A stretch of 64,000 bases of DNA from Amycolatopsis pithecellobii (GCF_009707865.1 NZ_WMBA01000044.1:1-64000); one strand, 5' to 3'; shown: positions 24,981-33,303, numbered from the stretch's first letter. Made by a program: numbers and translations. The notes: a model not told the origin generated them from the letters alone.

Positions 24981-25332
24981 CAGCGGGGCAAGGTACTGGC
25001 ACCCATCTACCTCATGTGTCGTACATACAAGGCGAAATGACTTGCATGTGCTACACTTCAAGCCCTGAACAGGGCTTATTAATCTTGATCGTTGAGACCA
25101 AGATCACCTACGAGACACGAAGAGGGAGGCAGTGAAAGAAGAAGCGCCCGACAATTGGCGATGAATTGCACTCGGAAACGAGTGAATGTGATTCCATGCC
25201 GTTTCAGCTGCTAAAATCGAATGCCTTTTTCTTTGCGTCATTCGGGCGATGGGCCTTCCGTTCGCATCGCGCGCTGAATAGTGCCAAACGGCGTTCAATC
25301 ATCCACTTAGCAACGCGTTAGCCAGGTCCGCC
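24981..25332. other. AT-richer divergent promoter region
   Basis: It lies between the leftward XRE gene and the rightward zinc-ribbon gene and is markedly less GC-rich than the window average, with A/T runs near 25210-25240. A 64-codon minus-strand frame here (25104-25298) lacks coding character. Promoters of both flanking genes are likely inside. Confidence 0.4.
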
Positions 25333-25653
25333 ATGTCTACACAGTATGAACCCCGCTGTAGTCGAGAGGTCGACCAGTATGGCCAGGTAACGTGCTGGTC
25401 ATGCCTCATACCCCGCCAGCAGACACCCGTAGAGGAGGAGTGGCGTGAAGACCTGGACGGTCACCCGCTGTGCGGTCAGTGCGCTGTCGACGAAGGCGTT
25501 GCATTCGATCCAGATGATTTCTACACGTTCGCTAGCGGAGAGCAGCAATTAAATGGCGAAGCGATACGGCCTAGAGTTGACCCAGGGGCACATCATCAAC
25601 ATTTTGATCGCTGTCGTGGCCAAGCAAGGTGGTCGCGTCCAGATGACGGCTGA
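25333..25653 (+). CDS. Small zinc-ribbon protein
   Basis: The first ~75 residues look real: 'QVTCWSCLIPRQQTPVEEEW' and 'DGHPLCGQCAVDEGVAFDPD' make a CxxC...CxxC zinc ribbon. After about residue 73 the frame overlaps the next gene by 100 bases and becomes His/Arg-rich, so the true C-terminus may be shorter. It starts at an ATG in a low-GC upstream region. A similar protein with paired CxxC motifs lies at 37976-38344 (minus). Confidence 0.5.
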   Translation: MSTQYEPRCSREVDQYGQVTCWSCLIPRQQTPVEEEWREDLDGHPLCGQCAVDEGVAFDPDDFYTFASGEQQLNGEAIRPRVDPGAHHQHFDRCRGQARWSRPDDG

Positions 25654-25891
25654 AGAATTGAATGCCGCCGCCCCTAACCCGTTAGTCGGCAATGGCCCCA
25701 GCCAGCAGTTCAGCCTTCGCGTGTACACGGAGGAGCCATACGAGGGTGCCGTGCCTCCCCGGCCGGACCATCCGTTCATCGTGGAGATCGTCGAAGAGTC
25801 GCCGTCGACCGATGCCTTGCGTGCGCAGATCCGACGGCGCGGACGTATGGAGATCGGGCTTACCCGAGGCCACGGGGCATGGATCTCCTAG
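25553..25891 (+). CDS. Hypothetical protein
   Basis: A 112-residue protein beginning 'MAKRYGLELTQGHIINILIA', with 'GGRVQMTAEELNAAAPNPLV', 'FSLRVYTEEPYEGAVPPRPD' and a basic C-terminus 'RAQIRRRGRMEIGLTRGHG'. It has no signal peptide or membrane helix. It overlaps the zinc-ribbon frame by 100 bases. The sequence looks coding (balanced composition, acidic and aromatic residues), but I recognise no family. Confidence 0.6.
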   Translation: MAKRYGLELTQGHIINILIAVVAKQGGRVQMTAEELNAAAPNPLVGNGPSQQFSLRVYTEEPYEGAVPPRPDHPFIVEIVEESPSTDALRAQIRRRGRMEIGLTRGHGAWIS

Positions 25892-25992
25892 CCGGTCGAG
25901 GCCATGTTCCGTACCGGAGCCCCCGGCCACCATCGAACCTCCCCTCATTGCGGCTAGGGGCTCGACCCCACGAACGACGCGGGGTTTTTGAA

Positions 25993-26223
25993 ATGTCTAA
26001 GGAAGACTACCGCCGCATCATGGCCGCATTCCGTGGTCAGACGTATGGCAGCCAGGCACGATCATCCGTCGCGGACCTCACCGACAAGGACCGCCTGCGT
26101 GACGAGCTGGACACTGAGAACGCTTCGTGGCAGCCCGCTATCTCTGCGACCGAATACGACGAGGTCGTCGATCCGTTCGAGGTGGCTTTCGCCAGCCATC
26201 CGAACGGCCAGCCGTACAGCTGA
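25993..26223 (+). CDS. Hypothetical small acidic protein
   Basis: A 76-residue protein: 'MSKEDYRRIMAAFRGQTYGS', 'LTDKDRLRDELDTENASWQP', 'EYDEVVDPFEVAFASHP'. It starts directly after a short ACCCC...GGGGT inverted repeat with a T run (about 25963-25990) that could end transcription of the upstream genes. It has no clear ribosome site, no family and no motif. Confidence 0.5.
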   Translation: MSKEDYRRIMAAFRGQTYGSQARSSVADLTDKDRLRDELDTENASWQPAISATEYDEVVDPFEVAFASHPNGQPYS

Positions 26224-26456
26224 TGGGGCACCCCATCGAGAACCGCGGCCCTGCCGGTCAGGGCGTCGGCGAACACCGCGGCCAACTCGGGGAAGGCCGA
26301 CGTGAGGTCGTTGCCGTTGCGGCTAGTCGGCTTGGTGGTGCCGTTCGGTGCGACCGTCATGAAACACCGAAAACCGTCCCACTTCCACTCACGCAGCCAG
26401 CTGGCCCCCGGGTAGGTCGCCGTCGATGCCAGCATCGGCGCGATGGCGTAGGGCAT
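26224..26456 (-). pseudogene. N-terminal fragment of an ATP-dependent DNA ligase (LigD/LigC-like)
   Basis: The minus-strand frame starting at 26456 reads 'APMLASTATYPGASWLREWK', 'EWKWDGFRCFM', 'SRNGNDLTSAFPELAAVF' and 'GRAAVLDG'. These match the adenylation domain of ATP-dependent DNA ligases: the nucleotidyl Lys in K-W-D-G-F-R and the SRNG-x-D-L motif. Homology stops after 'LDGV', where the frame enters the antisense of the 25993 gene, so nucleotide-binding motifs III-V and the C-terminal domain are missing. A decayed remnant. Confidence 0.75.
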
Positions 26457-26967
26457 CCCGGTGACATCGACGTCACCCGGGCCCGCATCGCTTGACGGTA
26501 ACCCGTTTGGCCTAGTGTCAACAATTGACGATCATTCCGCCCGGTCCGTTGGCGGCACGAGATAGAGCCCGCTCGTTTCGCCGTTTCGCGACGGCCGAGG
26601 CCACGCCCCTCAGTGTGCCGAAATGGCTTTGGATCAGCTTGACGGTCAGCGAGCCCGCCAATTACCTGCCGAATCCACACAAAATTGTGTCACATGTGAC
26701 GCACAGTTTAGTAAGGACTCGGCTTTGCGGGTGAACGGCTTGTTTCAACCAGTAACATCGACTAGCGTCACTTGTTGGCGGTACAAGGTCATTGACCAGC
26801 AAGTTTGCCCCTTTTTGCCGGTTGATGGCCAGGTGCTGCCAGCCCTCCCAGTCGGTCGTCGTCCCGCTCTCCCCCTCGGGCGGGACGACGACCGCATTCC
26901 TGTCTTCGAGGTGGATCCACCAGGTGAAACGGAAATGGTTTTCAGGCTACACAGAAGGGATACCGGA
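26457..26967. other. Non-coding stretch upstream of the GNAT operon
   Basis: No credible gene is seen. The extended plus frame through it lacks protein-like sequence before the ATG at 26968. The stretch contains a 12-bp palindrome at 26689-26700 (listed separately) and AT-richer segments near 26670-26800, and probably holds the promoter of the GNAT operon. Confidence 0.45.
26689..26700. promoter_or_regulatory. Palindrome GTCACATGTGAC, candidate operator
   Basis: A perfect 12-bp palindrome of the form GTCAC-NN-GTGAC, 268 bases before the GNAT gene start. The same form recurs at 27960, 30531 and 33209, with near copies at 30546 and 33304. The operator role is inferred. Confidence 0.5.
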
Positions 26968-27633
26968 ATGAGCATCGGCACGCATTCCTCCGCCCGGCTG
27001 CCGGTAGACGTGCGGTACATCGACCTGGCCCGCCGCTCGTATCCGCGGCCCTGGTGGCGGCTGGACGCGTCGGACGAGGCGCTGGAATCGTGGCAAGTGA
27101 CCGCGAGCGTGCGCGAGTCGATACCGTGCCCGACGCCGCACGTCGCGGATGTACTGCTCGATCTGGCCACCCTTGCGCCCGAGGACGGGCTCGCCGACCT
27201 GGGGATCGGGAACGACCTGACCGTCGAGTACATCGTCGAGACGCTGTTCACGAGCACCGGTGCGCTGCGGTTCGAGGTCGACACCACGATGCCGGACGGC
27301 CCGGCCCGCATGGTGGTACTGCGCAGGATCGAGGTCGAGCCGGCGTGGCGCGGTCACGGCCTCGGTGTCGGTCTCCTCGCCGCGTCGCTGGCGATGATGG
27401 GGCCGTTCGCCCGGTTCGCGGTGTGCCGGCTCTCGCCCGTCGACTGGATCGAGCTCGTGCCTGACCGGGTGTCCGCCGAGCTCGCGTGCGTGCGGGCGGT
27501 GTCTCTGATCGAGAAGGTCGGCTTCCGGCCGTGGCGGGGGATGCACCTGGTCAACCTGCACGACGCCGACCTGCGCGGAGACCCGATGGCCCCCGTGTGG
27601 GACCCATATCCACGCCCGGAGGGCCGGGTATGA
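26968..27633 (+). CDS. GNAT-family N-acetyltransferase-like protein
   Basis: I choose the ATG at 26968 (GAAGGG upstream), giving 221 residues; the longer frame before it is not protein-like. The GNAT core is visible: 'MVVLRRIEVEPAWRGHGLGV' contains the R-G-H-G-L-G acetyl-CoA loop, and later 'AVSLIEKVGFRPWRGMHLVN' is the usual C-terminal strand. The N-terminal half ('VRYIDLARRSYPRPWWRLD') is family-specific. It overlaps the next gene (ATGA at 27630). A related protein with a degraded loop is encoded at 36157-36879. Confidence 0.75.
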   Translation: MSIGTHSSARLPVDVRYIDLARRSYPRPWWRLDASDEALESWQVTASVRESIPCPTPHVADVLLDLATLAPEDGLADLGIGNDLTVEYIVETLFTSTGALRFEVDTTMPDGPARMVVLRRIEVEPAWRGHGLGVGLLAASLAMMGPFARFAVCRLSPVDWIELVPDRVSAELACVRAVSLIEKVGFRPWRGMHLVNLHDADLRGDPMAPVWDPYPRPEGRV

Positions 27634-28664
27634 CCGAGGAGACCGAGGATCAGCGGCTGTTGAGGACGATGCTCGCGGCCTCGGACACCTGCGTGACCGC
27701 GACGTGGGAGAACGACCTCGACACGGTGCACACGGTGCTGCTCGACGTGAGCAGTGAGCAGAGCCCGCTACTGATCCTGCTCCTGCGGCACTGGGCGTAC
27801 CTGCTGGGCGAGTTCAGCCACGGCGAGCTGCCCGGTGCGCTGGTCGCCGGCCCGGTCGACGACTTCGACCTCGAGCTCGCCGACCTGGTCCTCGCTGGCG
27901 GCATCGACGTCGGCGACCTGGTCGCCGAGATACTTTCCCGAGGAACCACACGTGACAACGTCACCCGTGACGCCACGTTCGGCACGATGCTGGCCGGGCA
28001 CGGTGAGGACGCGAAGGCGACCACGGTGATGCACCTGCTCGGCGCCGCCGCCGCCCACGACGAGGACCAGATGCGGGCCACGCTCGCCGTGGTGGACGTG
28101 TGGGACCGCGCCGATCAGCAACAACTCGCGCTGATGCTGCTCAGGATGGTTGCCCAGGACTTGCCTCGCACCGTGGTGCCGTCGCGGTACGTGCGGCTGA
28201 TGGCCGCGCTCACCGCGGTGATGGTCTCGATCGATCGTCAGGACCTGCTGGACCTGGCGACCCCGCTGACTCGGCTGGTGGCGCTGTACTGGGCTCGACA
28301 GGAACTGGAGGAGCTGGTCCTGGCGCACGCCACTGTCTCGCACCTCGGCCTCGCATTCTCCAGCCGCCCAGCACGCGCGACCGCGGCGATGATCCTGGCC
28401 CGGCTGCTGGGCCGCGCCTACAACCCGGGCGAACCAGTCACCTCCACCCACGGATCGGTGACCCACTCCGACGCCAGCACGTTGTCACCGGACCTGGACC
28501 AGCTCGCCACTGTGGAGATCATCTCCTGCCGGCTGATAGCCCGAGCGGCCGCGGGCGAGACCGCCACGATCCCCGACATGTTCGGTGAACTCACCGGCCA
28601 CGACGAGGCCCAGGAGTTGTGTGTGCTGATGTTCCTGACCCGCTGGGTCGCGCACGTGACCTAA
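27630..28664 (+). CDS. Large helical hypothetical protein coupled to the GNAT gene
   Basis: It starts at an ATG overlapping the GNAT stop (ATGA), 344 residues. It has no signal peptide and is almost entirely predicted helical with Leu/Ala-rich repeats ('LLILLLRHWAYLLGEFSHGE', 'QQLALMLLRMVAQDLPRTVV', 'LLDLATPLTRLVALYWARQE'). No catalytic motif is seen. Translational coupling suggests it works with the acetyltransferase, perhaps as its substrate or scaffold. The gene also contains a GTCAC-CC-GTGAC palindrome (27960-27971). Confidence 0.65.
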   Translation: MTEETEDQRLLRTMLAASDTCVTATWENDLDTVHTVLLDVSSEQSPLLILLLRHWAYLLGEFSHGELPGALVAGPVDDFDLELADLVLAGGIDVGDLVAEILSRGTTRDNVTRDATFGTMLAGHGEDAKATTVMHLLGAAAAHDEDQMRATLAVVDVWDRADQQQLALMLLRMVAQDLPRTVVPSRYVRLMAALTAVMVSIDRQDLLDLATPLTRLVALYWARQELEELVLAHATVSHLGLAFSSRPARATAAMILARLLGRAYNPGEPVTSTHGSVTHSDASTLSPDLDQLATVEIISCRLIARAAAGETATIPDMFGELTGHDEAQELCVLMFLTRWVAHVT

Positions 28665-28810
28665 AGGCAAAGGACAGCGCACGGCGAGATCATCGTGAAC
28701 CCGGAGGCGACTCCTCCATCGCGGAAACGACCGGTAACCACACTAGAAAAAACACATTCGCGAGTTGTCACGCCCTTGAAATGCTCAACCTCGATTCAAC
28801 GGAGAAGAGT

Positions 28811-29089
28811 ATGTCTACGGACGACCCCACGGAGGAACCTTCCTACCTGAGCGATGAGGTCCTCGCCGAAGCCGGACTGAACACTCCCGGCGACAAAGCG
28901 ATGGTCAAATACAGCCACTACCGGAATATTGGCTTGTCGCAAAAAGAAGCACGAGCCAAGCTCGCACCGGGCGAATTGGCCGCAATGGACCAGGCACTAG
29001 AGCGAATCCATAATGATCCTGCGGAACAAATACGGTCCATTTCCGGGCTGATGAACACCTTTCAAAACGGTGGCAGTGACGCCCAATGA
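28811..29089 (+). CDS. Small acidic hypothetical protein, low-GC operon
   Basis: It starts at an ATG after GGAGAAGAG, 92 residues: 'DEVLAEAGLNTPGDKAMVKY', 'NIGLSQKEARAKLAPGELAA', 'IRSISGLMNTFQNG'. The DNA is clearly less GC-rich than the preceding genes, suggesting recent transfer. Its stop overlaps the next start (ATGA at 29086). No family is recognised. Confidence 0.62.
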   Translation: MSTDDPTEEPSYLSDEVLAEAGLNTPGDKAMVKYSHYRNIGLSQKEARAKLAPGELAAMDQALERIHNDPAEQIRSISGLMNTFQNGGSDAQ

Positions 29090-29556
29090 CAGATATGCAG
29101 AAACCGGAACCCGCGATCGATGACAAGTTTCGCAAAAATCTAGAAAATCTAGAAGAGTGGGCAAAAAGAGAAGGCATCGACCCCAAGGCAGACTTCGCCA
29201 GGTCAATGACGGAACTGGAGAAAAACGGCCCCGCCCCCGAGATCGAGCTTCCCCCACAAAAAGTCACCCAAGAAACCGCGCACATGTTGGCAGAGTATCT
29301 CGGGGAACCGATGAGGTTGCATACGCATCGATGGAAGGATGACAGCGAGTCAGCCAGTTTTGCCAGCGGCACTTTAATACGAGTCGAGACCACGTCAGCG
29401 AATACACTGGTAATCGCTCTACTGCCTTCAAAGAAATCGTGTGTGACGACAGAGCTAACAGCCAGGTTAGACCACGATTCGTTGTTCCGGTGGAATGACA
29501 CAAAAAAAGATTGGTGTCACATCGAGTATCGATATGTATATAATAACGACCACTAA
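29086..29556 (+). CDS. Hypothetical protein, low-GC operon
   Basis: A 156-residue protein: 'NLENLEEWAKREGIDPKADF', 'ETAHMLAEYLGEPMRLHTHR', 'GTLIRVETTSANTLVIALLP', 'LDHDSLFRWNDTKKDWCHIE'. It has a helical N-terminal part and a beta-like C-terminal part, and no signal peptide. It is coupled to both neighbours by overlapping ends, so the three small proteins were probably acquired together. Function is unknown. Confidence 0.62.
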   Translation: MTDMQKPEPAIDDKFRKNLENLEEWAKREGIDPKADFARSMTELEKNGPAPEIELPPQKVTQETAHMLAEYLGEPMRLHTHRWKDDSESASFASGTLIRVETTSANTLVIALLPSKKSCVTTELTARLDHDSLFRWNDTKKDWCHIEYRYVYNNDH

Positions 29557-29755
29557 GGCAGCCGCGATGTTCCGCAAATTATGGCAACGAATCATGTCTA
29601 TCCTCATGGAAAGCCCGGAGCTCAGCGACGGTGCCGAGGTCCTCGTTCCCCGATTCATGAACAAACACGAATGGGCACTGAATGAACAGCTACGTTCGCA
29701 GCTGAGGCCGAACGACGATCCCGACGACACGCCACCGCCCAAGGATGCGGCATGA
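29534..29755 (+). CDS. Hypothetical small protein, last of the low-GC operon
   Basis: It starts at ATG 29534 inside the previous gene's end (frame open from 29495), 73 residues: 'MYIITTTKAAAMFRKLWQRI', then 'ESPELSDGAEVLVPRFMNKH' and an acidic Asp/Pro tail. The overlap with the preceding gene is 23 bases. It could be a partner of the 29086 product. A strong terminator-like hairpin follows at 29788-29822. Confidence 0.5.
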   Translation: MYIITTTKAAAMFRKLWQRIMSILMESPELSDGAEVLVPRFMNKHEWALNEQLRSQLRPNDDPDDTPPPKDAA

Positions 29756-29787
29756 CGGCGGCCGCCGAGCTATCCGGCGGTCACGCG

Positions 29788-29822
29788 GCCCCTGCGCTCC
29801 CCTTCGGGTTGAGCGCAGGGGC
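29788..29822. terminator. Bidirectional terminator-like hairpin
   Basis: A perfect 12-bp stem (GCCCCTGCGCTC pairing with GAGCGCAGGGGC) with an 11-base loop, lying between convergent genes ending at 29755 (+) and 29848 (-). It lacks a T run, as is common in GC-rich actinobacteria. Confidence 0.7.
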
Positions 29823-29847
29823 TTCTCACGCTGATGGAACGGCACGG

Positions 29848-30393
29848 TTACCGGGTGGCTCCCAGGCCGCCGATGAGCAGGGACACGGCATTACGGAAAT
29901 CGTCGGCGCCGCTGTCGAGGGCGATCTCCGAGCAGATCGCCCGCACGAACAGCTTGGCCGCCCATGCCGCCCCGGTGTGCCCGGCAGCGGTCAGCACCTC
30001 GGTGGCGTAGGTGATGACCTTGAACCGGTCCGGGTCGGCCGACGCGGTGATCGCGAGCTGCCCGGCCACGCCACGCAGCGGCAGCAGCGTGTCCCGCATC
30101 CCGGCGGCCAGCTGGGTCAGGGCCTCGGCCCACGAATCCTCCGGTCCCAACGGCGGCGGTAGCGGCACCATGTCCGCGGCCCGTTCGACGATGGCGGCAC
30201 GCAGCTTCTCCCGGTTGCCGATGTGGTGATAGATGACCGTGGGGTTGCAGCGGAGCCGCTCAGCAACCTCGCGCATGTGCAGGCCCTCGAGACCGTGGTC
30301 GACGACCACCTCGAGCGCCACGCCGAGAACGACATCGGGCGTGAGACCGATGGCCGTCGTGGCGCGCCGCCGGGATGGGGGCGTCGTAGTCAC
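29848..30393 (-). CDS. TetR-family transcriptional regulator
   Basis: I use GTG 30393 (181 residues). The N-terminal helix-turn-helix is clear: 'IGLTPDVVLGVALEVVVDHG', 'LEGLHMREVAERLRCNPTVI' and 'YHHIGNREKLRAAIVERAAD'. A C-terminal ligand-binding domain with TetR_C-like helices follows. It is divergent from the small gene at 30569, and two GTCAC..GTGAC-type sites lie in the gap, so it is a leading candidate to bind them. Its ligand is unknown. Confidence 0.82.
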   Translation of the reverse strand: MTTTPPSRRRATTAIGLTPDVVLGVALEVVVDHGLEGLHMREVAERLRCNPTVIYHHIGNREKLRAAIVERAADMVPLPPPLGPEDSWAEALTQLAAGMRDTLLPLRGVAGQLAITASADPDRFKVITYATEVLTAAGHTGAAWAAKLFVRAICSEIALDSGADDFRNAVSLLIGGLGATR

Positions 30394-30530
30394 CAGCGAA
30401 ACGATACGGGCCGGGAACGGGTCCCACGAGCGGTGTCGTACGCGTCCCGGCGTCCACGTTCGCTCCACCTCACCGGGACACCGATGAGGGTGTTTCGAGC
30501 TAGCAGAAACGGAACGAGGTAAGCGACACT

Positions 30531-30557
30531 GTCACGCGTGACACCGTCACTCGTGAT
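30531..30557. promoter_or_regulatory. Tandem operator-like repeats GTCACGCGTGAC / GTCACTCGTGAT
   Basis: A perfect 12-bp palindrome at 30531-30542 is followed 15 bp later by a near copy at 30546-30557, just before the start at 30569 and in the divergent promoter region of the TetR gene. Two copies in phase suggest cooperative binding. The binding protein is inferred, not known. Confidence 0.6.
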
Positions 30558-30568
30558 TGGCAGCCGGC

Positions 30569-30820
30569 ATGAGCTCCTACCTGGAACACCTCACCAACCC
30601 GGCTGTGGAGTTCTACGACGCCCATGACTGCTACCTGCTCGCGCATGAAGCGCAACGCCTGGCCATCGGCATCCGTGAACAGGTGAACCGCTGGCGAGTC
30701 GCGGACCAGCCCGACCTGGAGTCACTGGCCCGTGAGATGGGTGCCTTAGCCGACAAGCTGCACGCTCGCGCCAATACCTTCCGGGCCGCGGCGAAAGCCA
30801 AGGAACGGGGGACGAGGTGA
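30569..30820 (+). CDS. Small helical hypothetical protein
   Basis: It starts at ATG 30569, 83 residues: 'LEHLTNPAVEFYDAHDCYLL', 'EAQRLAIGIREQVNRWRVAD', 'ESLAREMGALADKLHARANT'. It is probably all-helical with no membrane segment. Its start lies 12 bases after the tandem operator-like repeats, so it is a likely target of whatever binds them. Confidence 0.62.
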   Translation: MSSYLEHLTNPAVEFYDAHDCYLLAHEAQRLAIGIREQVNRWRVADQPDLESLAREMGALADKLHARANTFRAAAKAKERGTR

Positions 30821-30846
30821 GTGTGCCAGGCGGCATCGCGCTCGTG

Positions 30847-31728
30847 TCAGGGCTTACGCGCTAGCCCGGCGATGGCCTGCGATCGGCTGGCGTCCATCTC
30901 GCCGACCAGGGACTCCTGCTCCAGACCGGGCATGGTCCACTCCGGAGTCCACACGAGGCCCGGAGGGTCGGCCAGTTCCCAGTCCCCGAAGAAGTCCCGC
31001 ACCTGCGCGCGCGTGCGGGTGCGGGCCTTGGACGTCGCCGCGTCGTAGTTCTTCAGCACGTTCTCCAGTCGTGCCTTCGCGTCCACCGACATGTGCTCGG
31101 TGCTGGCGTGGGAGATGGCCAGGCACGACCCCGACGGCAGCAGCTCCCGGAAGTAGCGCACCGCCTGGTCGGCTGCGGCGTCATCAGGCACGAAGTGCAG
31201 CAGCGCCACCAGCAACAGCCCGACCGGCCGGCCCAGATCGATCAGCCCGGTCTCCCTGATGGCGGTCCACAGCTCCTCGTAGCGCAAGAAGTCCCCGTTG
31301 ATCGGTACGTTGCGCTCGAGCTGGCCGGACTGTTCCAGCAGCAGATAGGCATGCGCCGAGGCGACAGGATCGTGGTCGGCGTAGATGACGTGGCACTCGC
31401 CCGGCGCGAACCGCTCGGCCAGCTGGTGCACGTTGCCCTGGGTCGGCAGCCCCGAGCCGATGTCGATGAACTGCCGGACACCCTCGTTGATCATGTACTG
31501 GACGGCGCGGGCCAGGTACCCACGGTTCTGCCTGGCCGCCCACGGTATATCCGGCAGGAGCCTGATCTGTGCGTCGGCGAAGTCCCGGTCTACGGCGTAG
31601 TTCGAGTTGCCGCCCAAATACCAGTCGTAGATGCGTCCCTCGTGCGGCTTGTCCGTCGACGCTTGGAACAACCGCCGTGCCTCATCCTCCGACATGGCCC
31701 GTATCGGCTTCCCCACCGTGTTGTCCAT
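30847..31728 (-). CDS. SAM-dependent methyltransferase, DUF574/SAV2177 family
   Basis: I use the ATG at 31728 (AAGGGG upstream), 293 residues. The family pattern is clear: 'FQASTDKPHEGRIYDWYLGG', 'NSNYAVDRDFADAQIRLLPD', 'GVRQFIDIGSGLPTQGNVHQ' and 'CHVIYADHDPVASAHAYLLL'. The 'DIGSGLPT' region corresponds to SAM motif I. These proteins are very common in actinomycetes; their substrates are not known. A C-terminal DFFGDWEL and 'PEWTMPG' complete the family signature. Confidence 0.85.
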   Translation of the reverse strand: MDNTVGKPIRAMSEDEARRLFQASTDKPHEGRIYDWYLGGNSNYAVDRDFADAQIRLLPDIPWAARQNRGYLARAVQYMINEGVRQFIDIGSGLPTQGNVHQLAERFAPGECHVIYADHDPVASAHAYLLLEQSGQLERNVPINGDFLRYEELWTAIRETGLIDLGRPVGLLLVALLHFVPDDAAADQAVRYFRELLPSGSCLAISHASTEHMSVDAKARLENVLKNYDAATSKARTRTRAQVRDFFGDWELADPPGLVWTPEWTMPGLEQESLVGEMDASRSQAIAGLARKP

Positions 31729-32043
31729 GTGCTGGATCCCCTTCACTCGCCGCCCCATCACAGGTGCATCGGACGCTCAGTCTGCCGGGTAGTTCCCTCA
31801 CCGGCACACCGGCCGGGAACCCCAACGGGGCACAGCCGGCGAAGCGTCATGGTCGGCTGGTGACGCGGCCGATGTCATCAGGAGACATCTGGGTGGCCTG
31901 TGCTGGCCCGGTCGCGACCGTGTCCTGCCTTGATCTGAACGCGGTGTTGCCGGTCGGCCAGCTTGCCACCCCGGGCTCACCGGTCGCGGTGTGGCCCGTC
32001 CTGTGGTGCCAGCGAGTCCCGCGGCCAGCCGCGGGACTCCGCA
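31729..32043. other. Intergenic stretch between DUF574 and DUF397 genes
   Basis: Several open frames cross it but none has a plausible protein or a ribosome site. It should contain the promoter of the leftward methyltransferase gene and the end of the DUF397 transcript. I see no strong repeat. Confidence 0.4.
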
Positions 32044-32259
32044 TCATCCCGCTGCTTCCCGGTTCGGCAGGTCCTTCGCGGACTGAACCAGCGCCGCGAA
32101 CCCCGGCTGGCTCATGCGGAGCGCGCCGCCGGCACGGTTTTTCGAATCACGCACCAGCACGTGCCCCTCACACAGCGCCACCTCGACACAATCACCCTTC
32201 GCGTCGCTGTAGGAGGACGTCGTCCATACCAGCCCCTGGGGCAGATCCTCGTACCTCAT
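32044..32259 (-). CDS. DUF397-family small protein
   Basis: A 71-residue protein with the DUF397 signature: 'GLVWTTSSYSDAKGDCVEVA', 'HVLVRDSKNRAGGALRMSQP', 'GFAALVQSAKDL'. DUF397 proteins are usually encoded directly after an XRE/DUF5753 regulator and are thought to act with it. Here the two genes overlap by 4 bases (32256-32259). Confidence 0.87.
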   Translation of the reverse strand: MRYEDLPQGLVWTTSSYSDAKGDCVEVALCEGHVLVRDSKNRAGGALRMSQPGFAALVQSAKDLPNREAAG

Positions 32260-33116
32260 CGCAGGCGCGCGCCGGCGTTCACGATCAACTCGCGCGAGGG
32301 TTCCGGCTTGTAGGCGAGGGCTGCGATGCGGTGGAACTTCTCGCGGTACTGGGCGATTTCGGGTTTCGTACTGAAGTAGGTTCCCTCCAGCGGGCCGTCG
32401 CTATAGGCGAGCGACGGCGCGAACGGCAAATCGGGCAGATCGAGAATCAGGAAACTACCGTGAATACCCGGGTGAGGCCCGGCTGCGGACGGCACGACCT
32501 GGATCGTGATCCAGGGGCGAGCCGCCAGCTCCGCCACCCGGGTCAGCTGTTCCTGCGTCACCTCGACACCGAAACGGCACTGATACAGCACCGCCTCCTC
32601 GATGAGCCAATGCACCGTCGGCGGGGTACGGCGGTCAAGAACCTGCTGCCGGGTGGCGCGCAGCTCGACACGAGCCCGCACCTCCTCATCGGACAGCTCC
32701 GGCATCAGGTCCCGGATCAGGGCCTCGGCGTAGGCGCGGGTCTGCGCCAGGCCAGGGACCACCCCCGCCTGGTATGCCACCACCTCGTCAGCCACCCGCT
32801 CGGCGGCGAGCATGAGGTTGAACCACGCCGGTGCGGCGCCTTCCCACTCCTTGAACCAGTCCTCGCCAAAGTCGGCCGCATCACGCAGCCGGATCATCTC
32901 CGGGACGCGCTGGCCCACGCCGAAGAACTCCAGCATGATCTCCAGATCCGGTGCGGAGGGCAGGTTTCGGCCCCGCTCGATCTGCGCCACGTAACTACGA
33001 TCGCGCCGCAGACGCTGAGCAACCTGCTCCTGAGTCAGATCGAGCCGTTCCCGCAGAGCACGGAGTTCACCGGGGATGAACCACCGGAGCAGCGTAGGAG
33101 AAGCCAATGCGCGCAA
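32256..33116 (-). CDS. XRE/DUF5753 transcriptional regulator
   Basis: A 286-residue protein starting at TTG 33116 (or TTG 33107, which gives the family-like 'MASPTLLRW' start). The helix-turn-helix is 'ELRALRERLDLTQEQVAQRL' and 'SYVAQIERGRNLPSAPDLEI'. The DUF5753 domain follows ('AAERVADEVVAYQAGVVPGL', 'EALIRDLMPELSDEEVRARV', 'QVVPSAAGPHPGIHGSFLIL'). Upstream lie two GTCAC..GTGAC-like palindromes, so autoregulation is plausible. With DUF397 it forms the pair widespread in Streptomyces and relatives. Confidence 0.88.
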   Translation of the reverse strand: MRALASPTLLRWFIPGELRALRERLDLTQEQVAQRLRRDRSYVAQIERGRNLPSAPDLEIMLEFFGVGQRVPEMIRLRDAADFGEDWFKEWEGAAPAWFNLMLAAERVADEVVAYQAGVVPGLAQTRAYAEALIRDLMPELSDEEVRARVELRATRQQVLDRRTPPTVHWLIEEAVLYQCRFGVEVTQEQLTRVAELAARPWITIQVVPSAAGPHPGIHGSFLILDLPDLPFAPSLAYSDGPLEGTYFSTKPEIAQYREKFHRIAALAYKPEPSRELIVNAGARLR

Positions 33117-33208
33117 ACGTTCCTCCGGTCCGCTGGCCGACCAACCGTACCGGCCTCCTCAGGAGAAATATCACCGCAGACCGCGACGCACCAATGTACG
33201 TGTGACCT

Positions 33209-33220
33209 TGTCACGCGTGA
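33209..33220. promoter_or_regulatory. Palindrome GTCACGCGTGAC upstream of the XRE gene
   Basis: Identical to the site at 30531-30542. It lies about 90 bases upstream of the XRE start and is flanked by TGTAC and GTACA half-repeats. Confidence 0.55.
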
Positions 33221-33303
33221 CGTACACGGCAGCGGTCTTGCAGCCCTGTGAAGTGGGGAAATAAGGAAAACGTCTCCTCGGTAGCAACGTGCGAGGTGAC
33301 GAC

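Noticed and set aside
26037-26223. C-terminal continuation of the ligase-fragment frame
   Set aside because: Resemblance to DNA ligase ends near 26224; beyond it the frame is antisense to the 25993 gene and has no ligase motif.
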